A DNA stretch of 64,000 nt. Source: Candidula unifasciata. Its lineage: Eukaryota > Mollusca > Gastropoda > Stylommatophora > Geomitridae. Positions within the stretch are counted from its first letter, which is position 1, and each line of letters begins with the position of its first letter. The translations under genes were made by a program, and so were the position numbers. Below the pieces are notes generated by a model. It was not told the origin of the DNA. It made no database searches and saw only the letters and a list, made by a program, of their open reading frames with translations. The DNA lies in the NCBI GenBank assembly GCA_905116865.2, contig CAJHNH020002669.1:526319-590318 (forward strand). Reading direction: 5' to 3'. Positions 11,101 through 26,100 of the stretch are shown piece by piece.

Positions 11101-14100
11101 CTCAATCTGAAGGTTTAACTCACCATCATCCCATCTCAATCTGGAGGTTTACCTCACCATCCTCCCATCTCAATCTGAAGGTTTAACTTACCATCCTCCC
11201 ATCTCAATCTGAATGTTTAACTCACCATCATCCCATCTCAATCTGGAGGTTTAACTCACCATCCTCCCATCTCATTCTGGAGGTTTAACTCACCATCCTC
11301 CCATCTCAATCTGAATGTTTAACTCACCATCCTCCCATCTCAATCTGAATGTTTAACTTACCATCCTCCCATCTCATTCTGGAGGTTTAACTTACCATCC
11401 TCCCATCTCAATCTGGATGTTTAACTCACCATCCTCCCATCTCATTCTGGAGGTTTAACTTACCATCCTCCCATCTCAATCTGGAGGTTTAACTCACCAT
11501 CCTCCCATCTCAATCTGAATGTTTAACTCACCATCCTCCCATCTCAATCTGAATGTTTAACTCACCATCCTTCCATCTCAATCTGAATGTTTAACTCACC
11601 ATCCTCCCATCTCATTCTGAATGTTTAACTCACCATCCTCCCATCTCATTCTGAATGTTTAACTCACCATCCTCCCATCTCAATCTGAATGTTTAACTCA
11701 CCATCCTCCCATCTCAATCTGGAGGTTTAACTTACCATCCTCCCATCTCATTCTGGAGGTTTAACTTACCATCCTCCCATCTCAATCTGAATGTTTAACT
11801 CACCATCCTCCCATCTCAATCTGAATGTTTAACTCACCATCCTCCCATCTCAATCTGAATGTTTAACTCACCATCATCCCATCTCAATCTGAATGTTTAA
11901 CTCACTATCCTCCTATCTCAATCTGAATGTTTAACTCACCATCCTCCCATCTCAATCTGGAGGTTTAACTCACCATCCTCCCATCTCAATCTGGAGGTTT
12001 AACTCACCATCCTCCCATCTCAATCTGGAGGTTTAACTCACCATCCTCCCATCTCAATCTGGAGGTTTAACTTACCATCCTCCCATCTCAATCTGGAGGT
12101 TTAACTTACCATCCTCCCATCTCAATCTGAAGGTTTACCTCACCATCATCCCATCTCAATCTGAATGTTTAACTCACCATCATCCCATCTCAATCTGAAT
12201 GTTTAACTCACCATCCTCCCATCTCAATCTGAATGTTTAACTCACCATCATCCCATCTCAATCTGAATGTTTAACTCACCATCATCCCATCTCAATCTGG
12301 AGGTTTAACTCACCATCATCCCATCTCAATCTGGAGGTTTAACTCACCATCATCCCATCTCAATCTGGAGGTTTAACTTACCATCCTCCCATCTCAATCT
12401 GAAGGTTTACCTCACCATCATCCCATCTCAATCTGAAGGTTTACCTCACCATCCTCCCATCTCAATCTGGAGGTTTACCTCACCATCCTCCCATCTCAAT
12501 CTGAAGGTTTACCTCACCATCATCCCATCTCAATCTGGAGGTTTACCTCACCATCCTCCCATCTCAATCTGAAGGTTTACCTCACCATCCTCCCATCTCA
12601 ATCTGGAGGTTTACCTCACCATCCTCCCATCTCAATCTGAAGGTTTACCTCACCATCCTCCCATCTCAATCTGAAGGTTTAACTCACCATCCTCCCATCT
12701 CAATCTGGAGGTTTACCTCACCATCCTCCCATCTCAATCTGAAGGTTTAACTCACCATCCTCCCATCTCAATCTGAAGGTTTAACTCACCATCCTCCCAT
12801 CTCAATCTGAAGGTTTAACTCACCATCCTCCCATCTCAATCTGAAGGTTTACCTCACCATCCTCCCATCTCAATCTGAAGGTTTACCTCACCATCCTCCC
12901 ATCTCAATCTGGAGGTTTACCTCACCATCCTCCCATCTCAATCTGAAGGTTTACCTCACCATCCTCCCATCTCAATCTGGAGGTTTACCTCACCATCCTC
13001 CCATCTCAATCTGAAGGTTTACCTCACCATCCTCCCATCTCAATCTGGAGGTTTAACTTACCATCCTCCCATCTCAATCTGAAGGTTTACCTCACCATCA
13101 TCATATCTCAATCTGAAGGTTTACCTCACCATCCTTCCATCTCAATCTGGAGGTTTACCTCACCATCCTCCCATCTCAATCTGAAGGTTTACCTCACCAT
13201 CATCCCATCTCAGTCTGGAGGTTTAACTTACCATCCTCCCATCTCAATCTGAAGGTTTACCTCACCATCCTCCCATCTCAATCTGAAGGTTTACCTCACC
13301 ATCCTTCCATCTCAATCTGGAGGTTTACCTCACCATCCTTCCATCTCAATTTCATTAGGTTAACCTCTCCATCCTCCCATCTCAATCTGGAGGTTTACCT
13401 CTCCATCCTCCCATCTCAATTTCGTTAGGTTAACCTCTCCATCCTCCCATCTCAGTCCGGAGATTTACCTCACAATCCTCCCATCTAAGTCTGGAGGTTT
13501 ATCTCACCATCCTCCCATCTCAATCTGGAGGTTTATCTCACCATCCTCCCATCTCAATCTGGAGGTTTATCTCACCATCCTCCCATCTCAGTCTGGAAAC
13601 CTCACCATCCTATCTCAGTCTGGAGGTTTACCTCACCATCCCCCATCTCAGTCTGGAGGTTTATCTCACCATCCTCCTATCTAAATCCTGAGGTTAACCT
13701 CACCATCCTCCTATCTCAATTTGGAGGTTAACCTCACCATCCTCCCATCTCATTCTGGAGGTTTATCTTACCATCCTCCCATCTCAATCTGGAGGTTTAT
13801 CTCAACATCCTCCCATCTCAGTCTGGAGATTTACCTCACAATCCTCCCATCTAAGTCTGAAGGTTTACCTCACCATCCTCCCATCTCAGTCTGAAGGTTT
13901 ATCTCACCATCCTCCCATCTCAGTCTGGAGGTTTATCTCACCATCCTCCCATCTCAATCTGGAGGTTAACCTCACCATCCTCCTATCTCAATCTGGAGGT
14001 GTACCTCACCATCCTCCCATCTCAATCTGGAGGTTTACCTCACCATCCTCCCATCTCAGTCTGAAGGTTTATCTCACCATCCTCCCATCTCACTCTGGAT

Positions 14101-17100
14101 GGCACACCAACAAGGCAGATGCCAGAGACCCCAGTTCAACCTTCAAAGAAGTTATAATAATGGCATAAGTGCTAGTACATCCTCTGTAACCGGAACAGTA
14201 CACATCTATACCTTAAGGCAATCACTGTTGAAGACGGAGCATCTATAGGTATGCCCTAGATGCTACGATGTTGTTTCTGAGATCATTAATCTTCTATGCT
14301 GCAGTTTTTTAAATGTAATATTTGTTTCTATGAAGTCAAAGTTTAATGAAATTTTCTTTGAAGGAAAACATGTTAAATAACTGACCATATAAGGAAGTGT
14401 TACCTGAACAAACAGAGAGAGTTTATGCCATCCTCCGCCAGCGGGTAAGTTGTCTGAAATTACTACATGATGCCTGCCTGTAAGAAGCAAAATAGAATAA
14501 ATGTTTGTTTGTTTTAGTATCCAGAAGCCATGAGTTGTTAACCCTTAGGCTCGGTATTATGGATATCGCAACCTTTCGGCCTTGATTCCATTGTAAATAC
14601 AGTAAATATGGGAGAAATGTGGCTTGTCTGCCTACCCCCGGGAGTGAACCCGGACCACAAGGAGTTCGTCACCCAGTCACCGCGCAATCCAACTTAGCCA
14701 ACTACGCTAGAGAGCCGGGCGAATAAATGTTTACAAGATGCAAAACAGATAAATAAATGGAGGTTAAATTACAGTAATTTCTTGTTCTGTTATATTTGAA
14801 CAATAACACAGACCTGACTTAATGGTCTGGTGATCACACGTGAAATGGTAAGCCACAATCCACAATAACACACACCTGACCCAAAGAATCTGATGATCAC
14901 AGGTGAAATGGTAAACCACAATAACACACACCTGACCCAAAGAATCTGATGATCACGGGTGAAATGGTAAACCACAATAACACACACCTGACCCAAAGAA
15001 TCTGATGATCATGGGTGAAATGGTAAACCACAATAACACACACCTGACCCAAAGAGTCTGATGATCACGGGTGAAATGGTAAACCACAATAACACACACC
15101 TGACCCAAAGAATCTGATGATCATGGGTGAAATGGTAAACCACAATAACACACACCTGACCCAAAGAGTATGATGATCACACATGAAATAGTAAACCACA
15201 ATAACACACACCTGACCCAAAGAGTCTGATGATCACGGGCAAAATGGTAAAACACAAAAGCCCAAGAGTTGCACATGAGCGTGCTTGCAAGGGACAGCCA
15301 TGGTGTTGTAGAGGTTAGATGCATGCCTGCTGACCTGAAGGTCTTGGGTTCAAATCCATATTGAGACAAACTTTTTATTTTAAAATGACTTTTGCTCCCA
15401 GGTCGATCCAGCCGAAGATGTGAAGCAGAAGTAAGGGTGGCTGGCATGTCCACTGAGTGCTGATTGGTTAATACAAATGCGTCTAGCATCATATTCCCAT
15501 TCTCATTTACGTTTGAGTTAGATCCTTCCCAATCTTCATTTATTAATAACCAGAATATCGTACAAGTGACAAAAACTTGGCACAGATGGTTCTTAAACTT
15601 TATGCAACAACTACACCCTGGTAAAACATAAGCATGTTAATAGAAATATTCTCGAAAACTATTTAGATGTTCCAGTTATCATGTAAATATGTCCGGTCAG
15701 CCGGAGCTTTCCAAACTATGTCCCAACACATGCTGGCTACGGTGGGGAAAATGTGTCAAATTGATTTACCTGTGTGTCCACATCTCTTATGAAAGGTTAG
15801 TTTAACCACTGGTTTGTGTGCTAGTAGGCAGAATTACTGTGTCACAAAACTGTTTTTCTGAAAAGTATGTCATCTAAAAAGTGTGTCACCAACAGGAAAA
15901 AGTCTGGAAAGCTCTATAGAGAGCACTTACAGATGAGATGTTCCTCTAATAAATGAGATTTCTGTAAAATTGGTGTGCATAGAAAACTCATGCTCAAGAA
16001 CAAGACAAAACTCTAGAAGTGGATGAAGAACAAAACTCTAGAAGTGGATGAAGAACAAAACTCTAGAAGTGGATGAAGAACAAAACTCTAGAAGTGGATG
16101 AAGAACAAAACTTTCCACCAGAGTTTACAGCTGGTGAACGACAAGAAAATGTCCCTGTCAGTACATATAACCAATACACAAATAAGGCAAGAATCCAGGC
16201 AAGAGTATGTGTCTAATTTTATACGAAAACGCTGCTGGAACTATGTCGGCCACGCCCTTAGAATGGATAAATCAAGAATTCCTTACCAAGCCCTCATTTG
16301 GACACCACAGGGAAAAAGATCTCGTGGAAGACCAAGGGAAACCCTACGTAGAACTATCATCAGGGAAGGCTCACTCATGGGCCACTCAAACATCCAAGAC
16401 CTACAACAGATTGCAACGAACCGCCATGCATGGAGAGTCATGACCTCTGCCCTATGTGCCGCACTCGACACAAGAGGAAAGACTAACTAACTAAGTACAT
16501 ACAAATGTTCCAGTAACCAATGTAGATTTTCCAGTAATCCCTCATTTTTCATTAAAAAACACAGATTTCCTAGAAAGTACATATAACAAGATACAACTCA
16601 AAAAGGTCTCCCTATCTCATCAGATGTGAGATTTCATACGGAATTTCTCGGGATACTCCTATAGTCTTGGGGTGTCATGCGTTCCTTGTTTTTAACGTTA
16701 CAAGTGCATCCCCCACCAACTACAGCCACTGCTAATGAGCGTAAAAATACAAAAACATCAACGATTGAATACTCATGAACTCTAATGCCTTTGGCACTTC
16801 CCCCTGTGGAACTTCTTCCTTGCACACAGGCTCTGAATGTGACTGAGACATACAACAACAACACATTCCAGAAACAATTGTTGTTCACAGAAAAGAGAGC
16901 TGTGCTTTTTTGTCTGCGAGACAGTGTACTGACTGCGTCAAATGAACCTGAGTCACTTTTTTGGCATGCTGTATATAGGCAATGAAGGAAGACATCTCAA
17001 AACACCCCTAGTACATAGGACAGCCCATGGGAACTGATAAAATCTTGCAAGATGGGGTGACTTTTGTGAGTGGTTTCTTTAATAGTGCAATAAAACACAA

Positions 17101-20100
17101 GCTCAGAGATTAAGCAGGGCACTCACATTTGATAAATATTTAAAAAGCTTACCTGGATCTGTAGCGAGAATAAAATGGTGATCTGAAGTGACAAATAAGA
17201 AGACTCCGCCAGCGTTGCTGACTCCACAGCCTCCCTGGCTGACTCTTGCGGCAACAAAAACACCACTTGAGGCATTCACAGGAGGGAAAGTGAAGTCAAT
17301 TTCAACAAATATATCATCCCTGCAGAAACAAAAAATAAAGCAAATAATACGTCTGGAGATTAAGATTAACTTAAATATTATGCAAGCCAATGAATTAGTG
17401 AAATTATTTATTTCACTCCTAAATATTTATACAGAAAATATGATTTTTTACTGATTACTTCAAAAGCATGAAAAGGTTGTATTTGTGGTTGTGTTTGCTG
17501 TATTTGTGGCTTGGAACATTCATTAAACTGTTTTGTTTTGTTTCATGTGAGCTTTTGTCTTAACATTACTTTACAAACAGGTATAAGTTTATAATATATT
17601 AAAGGACTGATCTATGAACTTTATATAAACATTTGGAAAACTAACTAACAGAAAAGAAAGAAGACCTGAATTTTAATTCTCAAAAGAACCAGCAGCTAAG
17701 CAAACAAAAACACAAAGGGAAAGCCAAAACCGTGTGGAATAAATTACCATTTTATTCTATGTAGAAGAACGTACATACTCCATTTTTGTTTTTTACATTT
17801 AAAATAGGGGGGGGGGGGGTGGGGAGAAGAGTAATCTTATACACTGAATATATTTTATTTAAAATATTTATTTCCTAATCTTGTTTAAAAAGCAGATTGT
17901 TTTATACTTGGGGGTGTCTCATACACAGAAAATACAGAAACATAGCACACTGTGAAAGTTGAGGGGGGGGGGGGGGGGGGGGGGGCCTACTTACCACATG
18001 TTGTTGCCAATGAGGGTGATTCCTTTGTTTATTGTATCAGCCAAGCACCAGTTCTCCCAACGTATGGGTCCACTGAGCACCATCTGCCTGACAAACTGAT
18101 TGCTTCCATTTTTCAGGACCTCAAAGGATCCCGTCTGCTGGGCCAGGTTGTAGGGTTCATCATGTAAATTATTCGCTGAAGACAAAAATGAAGAAATAAT
18201 TGTAAATGTGAACAGCACAAACATAGTAAATATGAATACAAAAAAATTATAGCAATAATCAATGGCAGCGTGCCAAAATCATTGGATACTGTTGGAAAAC
18301 CGATATAAAATGTCAGCAGGTGCTTAGTGTGATGAGCGGGAAGGGGGCTGCGTGGTATCCAGGCATATGTCCGCCTGAGTGCGAGAGGTTCTGGGTTCAT
18401 TCCCCCGATAAGGCTTGGGATTTTCTCCTGTGGACTTGGACTTCTAGAAATTCCCCCTTGGTCTCTGGGTAATAAGATCTAACACCCGTGTGCATTGTTG
18501 CAAACGTAACAATTTCCTTGGCAGTTGGAAATTGAAAAGAGTAGCCTGATGGCACTGCCCGTGTAAAAATCTGGAGTTTAAAATCTACCCAAAGTATTTC
18601 AGGATTCTTGCCGGTGCTACAGAGCCTGTGCACTGTACTGAGCTTCTTTGGACTCAAACTTGAGTTAGAAGAAGAATGGAGCACTTATGGGTTACTACTC
18701 GTGTGCCATGATGATGATCCATTGTTCAAACATCAAACTTGTGCAGGAGAGATCTGGGTTCAAATCATTAGGAAGATAAGACATATCTTGTGGCAGAGAC
18801 AAAAATAAAATTCTTTTTTGTATCAACTACATTAGTCATGTGGCAACAAATCTTCATTGCCAAGACTCACCACCCAGCACCGCCAAAAACAGTGGTAAAT
18901 GGGAGCATTGGGCAGATTTTTCTTTATAAGAGTGTTAAACAAATCAGGGGAAAAGGGAGAAAAAGATGAGATAAAAATAAAGAAGGGATTATGCTCATAC
19001 TTTACCTTCGAAATCATCCTTATAAGGCAGCGGGAATGGACTTGAAGGTGGTGGTGTGGGATAAGATCCTTTCAACCCAGTGGTCAGTGTGGTCAGTGTG
19101 TAGATCTGGTCCAAGCCTAAGCTGAGCTGGACAACACCATTGACAACCTGAAGGGTAGATAGAGAAAAAACCAGGGGTAGGTTATTACACTAGACATGGT
19201 GGGTAGAAGTCCTGCAGAGAGTACACACATTCGTATCCTGCATACTCTGAAGTGCAAAACAGGCACAGCAATAGGAAACAAATGGATTCAGGAAATGTGG
19301 ACATCCTAGAGAAACCCTAAGATAAACAATGAGAGGCCAAGGCTGCTGAACAGGGGTGCTCATTACTAGAAGTCCAAGTCCACGTGAAAATATCCCAGCC
19401 CTTACCAGTGATTGAACCCGGAACCTCTAGCACTCGGAGCGGACACCATACCTCGAGACCATGCAGCCCCCTAGTCTTCCTGGATAAGGGCAAAACACCA
19501 GGGAATGAATGGTCTTGAGGTATGGTGTCTACCTTGAGTGCTAGTCTTGTATATTATCAATCCTTTCTCACACAAAATCTTCCATGCCATGATGTCAAAC
19601 TATCCAGCATTTTCTAACTCTTCCCTCCAACTTTCCCATCGCTACAATGTATGTCAGTTTTGCCCTTCCCACGACATGACCAAAGACCCCAAGAAAATGA
19701 TTACAAACAAAAATTATTAAATAATGCGGATACAAACAATACATTGCACAATTTATTGCCAGGCATATTTCGCTTATCTCATCAGGTAAATTACTACAGA
19801 GTTGCATCAACATAAAATAAAGTAAAAAAAATTATTAAATCACAAACGATAAAAATTACAATAAGAAAAACAAAAGCGAAAAAAAGCAAAGGCAGTCAAA
19901 ATACAGATAAGAAAGACAACTGTAGAAAAAATGATAACAAAAAAATGGAAAAGAACTTTAGTAAGGTCGACTTGTACAGGACAAATGTACCTTGACTGGA
20001 CCTTGGCTGATGAAAGTGTTGCTCTCTTCCTGGCCAAAAATCAGCTGCGTGTACCAGAGGTGAAGTTCAGAAATGTTTGCCTGAAAAATGTAAATCACCC

Positions 20101-23100
20101 ATGTGTTACTGGGGCACATAAGAGAAGCAAAGGAGAGTGATACTGTGACTTTTGATACATGTCCCAAGAGGCAGCTGTAGAAGGTTGGTGTAAAACTGGC
20201 TGCCCAATCCCAATGAAAATATTAGTAGCAAGACACAACTGAAGTTAAATTGAAGCTTTATAGATGGCCCTGTGTGAGAGGCAGAAAAAGTCATGGGGTT
20301 CATGGAAAAGTGAATGAGTCTCACATAGTGCAGCAAAGCCTGGCATGTGATACCACAAGGTCTAGTTTGAGAATGGAGGTGGAGGTAGTCACTGCAGCTT
20401 TCTGCTGGTCTGAAAACCAGCTGCTCTACACACATGTTATAATAGTAACTGACTCACACAGCATGTTGAGAAAGGTGGAGACAAATATGCTCTGTGCAGA
20501 GAGGCAAGCACTGCTTCAGAGGTCCTAGGTAGGCCCTGTGAATATTTTCTCTGGGTTATGCTTGTATGTTTGGAAATGAACAGTAGATAGACTGGCTGGT
20601 TTGCACCAGTTGGTGGTGAACTAATGAATGACAAGATAGATATTTTAAAAAGTCCTTTGAGAGTGAGCGAACAGTGCTAAGCAAAAACTAGGAGTGAGTA
20701 AACAGTGCAGAACTGTCAAACATATCATCACGGTCTAAGGAAAATGGTGCTGTGAGCATGGATCTGGCTGACAACACTCATGGGAAAAGGTGAGACAGAA
20801 ATACAGTCAGACTAACTGGTGCCATGAGAACTAGAACTTTGCTTGCTGCTAAAGATAGGGGCAGAGTGCATATGGGAATATCCCTGAGTGCTGTGATGTT
20901 GATTCGTATTTCAGCATTCAATAGAAGTTAAAGTCGAGAGGTTAAATTTCCTTACACCTGGTTATCCCATATAGCACAGTCTTTCTCTGCAGAATGGTAT
21001 AGCCACCTGTTGAGACCACTGCACAGAGCAGAACTGTTAGCCACCTGTTGAGACCACTGTACACAGCAGAACTGTTAGCCACCTGTTGAGACCACTGTAC
21101 ACAGCAGAACTGTTAGCCACCTGTTGAGACCACTGTACACAGCAGAACTGTTAGCCACCTGTTGAGACCACTGTACACAGCAGAACTGTTAGCCACCTGT
21201 TGAGACCACTGTACACAGCAGAACTGTTAGCCACCTGTTGAGACCACTGTACACAGCAGAACTGTTAGCCACCTGTTGAGACCACTGTACACAGCAGAAC
21301 TGTTAGCCACCTGTTGAGACCACTGTACACAGCAGAACTGTTAGCCACCTGTTGAGACCACTGTACACAGCAGAACTGTTAGCCACCTGTTGAGACCACT
21401 GTACACAGCAGAACTGTTAGCCACCTGTTGAGACCACTGTACACAGCAGAACTGTTAGCCACCTGTCGAGACCACTGTACACAGCAGAACTGTTAGCCAC
21501 CTGTTGAGACCACTGTACACAGCAGAACTGTTAGCCACCTGTTGAGACCACTGCACAGAGCAGAACTGTTAGCCACCTGTTGAGACCACTGTACAGAGCA
21601 GAACTGTTAGCCACCTGTTGAGACCACTGTACACAGCAGAACTGTTAGCCACCTGTTGAGACCACTGCACAGAGCAGAACTGTTAGCCACCTGTTGAGAC
21701 CACTGTACACAGCAGAACTGTTAGCCACCTGTCGAGACCACTGCACACAGCAGAATTGCAAGACTCCAAGAATCTCAGCAAAAACTGCTCATAAAATTAT
21801 AACAAATCCCTATGATATGACCCTATGACCTTCATAACACAAGGCAAATGGATGATCACTTCAGCCTGGAGGACCCAAAGCACCCCCACCCCCCCCCCCC
21901 CCAATGCCCACCTGTAACAACACAATCACAAGCAGGCCTAAAGAGGGTTTAAAAAAAGTTCATTTAGCTAAGACGAAAACAAATCCAACAAGAATCATCA
22001 AATACGCACAAATTCTCCATAAATCGTATCTTAGGAAGTTATTTTCAAATAATCTTTTTATTTCATGATCGGATTACTTTTTTAAAATAATTATATGTAA
22101 ACACAATGCACTTAACTAATCTAATTTAACTTTGTGTGTGTGGACAGATCATATTTAAGGAAGTTATGTGTAGCTCACTATGTCGCTATTTCAATATTTA
22201 AGACACATAGTAGTATCAGACAGAACATGTGACCTGGTGACAAACAGAAAAATCCACAAATCCACATGTTTTTAAAGATGGCAGGATTAAAAACACAAAG
22301 AATATCAAAAACAATTACTGAAGTTAAAACATTTATTAACCAGCACCCATTCAGAATTCTGAAGTGATTGACAATGTTCATGCACAGAAGAAAATTTCAA
22401 TAATCATCTCCCTCTATGGTTCCCTGGTTCTCATTTTTACGAAAAAAAAATAAGACTTACTGCTCCTGTAGCTCCTCATCATGTAGCAGGTCCTTTGCAG
22501 AACGTCACCCTCATCACGGTCTGCCTGTAAGAAACTTGTTCTCTCGCATGTATTTACCCAGAGTACCCCTTATATCATGTACCCATATTCACATTGGTTG
22601 GCCCCTATCACTCCTTCCGTATGGTTTTTTTCTTTCTCAATTCACTGTGGTACCTGATATGGCCAAAATTTCCCAGTTTCTGAGACAAGATAATGTTTTT
22701 TAGCCAATCTTTCTTGATGAAAAGACCTTTCAGGATGTCAGTATTTCTATTCTTCTTTCTCCACAGTATTCTAAGAATATTTCTATAGCATTTCAGCTCA
22801 AAAACCGCTCACAAGCTTATTATAATTAAGGGTTTGTTGAAATTGGATGTGTTGGGTCAAAAGGCATAGACATCACAGCCTGGCTGTAAACACAACATGC
22901 CAACCACCCCTTTAAGGGCGAGGGCAGAAGAAGCAGAGAATTAGGGGGGGGGGGGATGCTAGTGCTAAACACACACATGAACAATACCAGTTAATAGCTT
23001 ACTTAACATTGTTCTCTCCCTTAAACAAACAAAGCAAAAGAAAAAAAAAGGAGATTTAGAAACTCACTGAGAAGAAATAAGCAAACATAAAAAGGCATGG

Positions 23101-26100
23101 AAGGAGATAAATGAAATAGCAACCAATAGAAGGACTTTGTTTGGGCGGGAGCTAATAGGAAACATGCATAGTTATAGTGCAGCATGATGGGTAACAGAAG
23201 AAAAGTCTTTTTTTGTAAAAATGGCATTGATTGGTTGATACTTACAAAATGACCTTTCAAGGTGATGGCTACGGTCTGTGGTGTCACAGTGTAAGGTGAA
23301 AGGTCAGGCCTGACACAAACTGAATGATCGTGAGTCTGCAGAGTAAAAAAAGTCATAGTCAGAATATACAATCTAGTAACAATGAAAAACCAGTGCATTT
23401 GAGTGTTGAGCAAAGAAATGACAACATAGCACTCAGGACATTCACATAAGCGTTCTGTACTCATCATCAGCAGCCAGCGAAGAGTTCCAATTTTGAAGTG
23501 CCAGAGCAGAGCAGTTTGCCTTTGTGCATTTCAAATAATTTGTATATCACATGCAACATTACTGTGTGTGAAAAATTATGATTCTAAAAACAGTGCACAA
23601 TTATTTACAGTTGATGGTAAAAGTAAATTTTTGAAGCTACAGTCTAATGTAAACAGCAACGTATTTTTATCACTCACCCCTGCCATAAATAAACAGATTT
23701 ATAGTTATAAATTATAGTTATTATAGTTATAAATGTAACATGTATTAAATAAAGAAGCTTGGTAGTATTTTTGGCAGAAAAACAAAAATAAATTCACATT
23801 AAAACTGTAAAATGCAAATGTTGCATATTCTTTTTGATAATTATATTTTAACATAATTAAAGTTACAATTCAATGTAAAATACATTAATGATCCATATTT
23901 ATATACATGACAATGTAATTATTTAATGTAAAGATAACCTACTGAGAAATCAGTCTAGTCCGAGCAAGGTGTTATAAACAGATGACTCTGATCATTTGTA
24001 AAAAATTTGACTGGAATGAACAGTTAGTTAATGCTATTCTGAACAAACTACGCTGAGTCTGAGAAAGCAGATGATCTATTCTGAACAAACTACACTGAGT
24101 CTAAGAAAGCAAATGATCTATTCTGAACAAACTACACTGAGTCTAAGAAAGCAAATGATCTATTCGAACAAACTACACTGAGTCTAAGAAAGCAAATGAT
24201 CTATTCTGAACAAACTACACTGATTTTGAGAAAGCAGATGATCTATTCTGAACAAACTACACTGAGTCTAAGAAAGCAAATGATCTATTCTGAACAAACT
24301 ACACTTGAGTCTGAGAAAGCAAATGATCTATTCTGAACAAACTACACTGAGTCTGAGAAAGCAAATGATCTATTCTGAACAAACTACACTTGAGTCTGAG
24401 AAAGCAAATGATCTATTCTGAACAAACTACACTGAGTCTGAGAAAGCAGATGATCTATTCTGAACAAACTACACTGAGCCTTAGAAAGATGATGATCTAT
24501 CCTGAACAAACAGTTTATCTACTTTGAACACATGGGTAATATACTTTGAGATAACAAGAGTTCTTACCATAGTCTCCACTACGATTGTGAGATCATTGCC
24601 ACTGGGACTGACAAGGCTGACGTAGGACCCTCCATTTGGCAAAAAGCCCACACCGCTGCCATGCTGAAGATATTTCCAACCAGCAGAAACAAACTGAGTT
24701 GTGTGTGCTGTGGAAGGAAAAGATACAATGTTTATCATGTACATAAAACACTGCTTTATTAAATAACAATATATATTGGAATTTCAAAATATGCTAAAAC
24801 ATAAAGACAACAAAGATTAAGTTTCTCCTTCAGCTTCTTCTTTTCTTTTACTGCTTATGCCACGAAGTATTGCAGAAAGGAGATAGATGTAGTTTCCTGT
24901 CTTTTACTAGTTGCGTAGCTTGTGTTAATGTAATATTGCATTTATGCAGTCTCTTTTACTCCCTCTACCCATATTTTTCTTATTCGGCCTCTTGCCTTGT
25001 AGCCAGCTGTTCTTATGTAGTTTGCTCTAGCTGATGGTTAATTTTGTTAGGCATTGTTACAAATATCTCTGAATGACCTTGACTCCCAGGTCAACCCAGC
25101 CTTGAGTGGGTACCAGGGGCAGTCCTGGGAAGTAAAGGCGGCCGGCGTGATGCTGACCACATCACCCATCAAGTGCTTGATTAGTCTATAAAAATATAGG
25201 TCTAGCCCTATATGCCCAATGCACCTAAAGGCATGGGCAAGGGACCTTTTACAAATTTCCCTGAGAGAGATGACAGCCTAGTATCTAGAACACTTGACAA
25301 ACTGGCCTGGTGGTATTCTCATTCACGCAGCCATTCAGGTATTTTATAAAAATTAATCTGTATTCCAAGTCTAAAATAATGGGTAGAGGAAATATTCTCA
25401 GAAGCAAAGATGGCGTTGACATACAAACCATTTAGTGCTGGTGTCTTGATCTACAAAAACATACAACCAGCACCAGATTCCCAGTTTACATAAAAGTATG
25501 AAAACCAGTCCCTGTCTTTCATTACCCTTAAAACCAGGAGAGCAAGGCCATCAACTAGAAACAAACTGCAAAAATAATTCAAAGTTGGAGGAGGAGTGGT
25601 AAGAGAACAAGAAGAGGAGGAAGGTGGATAAGAAAAAATATGTTCTGCCACAGAATATTTTTTTAAGTCTGGTTCATAAAAACAGGAAAAATACTGATAT
25701 TCTACAAGGTTTGAATATTGGAGGGAAAAACTGGTTCACACATGAAATCATTTCAGAAAAGGATTTACTTCAAGCAATATTACACACGTTCCTGTGTTGG
25801 TTTCAGGACCCAATTTTGGTTATGGGGAAAAATAGACCTTGTGCCCCACTTTGCAAGCATGCCATAAGAGGCCACTAAATAGGGATGTTTTCTTCAAGCT
25901 TGGAGTTCATCTGCCTGAGAAGTGAGGAACCAGAAATATGCATACAAATATACCAGATCTGTAAAACAGATGTGCACATAAAACTCAATTTCTGGAACAA
26001 GCCTAAGGTCCAGAAATGGATAAGCTACCAGAACTTTCAGCAAGAGTTTACAGCCAGTTAGAAGATTCTTAGAGTAACATTCTGTAGAGAGCATGCTCCA

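Noticed and set aside
9205..14095. CRISPR array because of regular ~34-bp periodicity
   Set aside because: Units are contiguous with no unique spacers, and the array lies in an intron of an animal gene.
14507..14720. Functional tRNA gene in the SINE head (also at 43,715, 45,343 and 58,314)
   Set aside because: A and B boxes are present but the arms do not form a convincing cloverleaf, and target duplications bound the whole SINE units.
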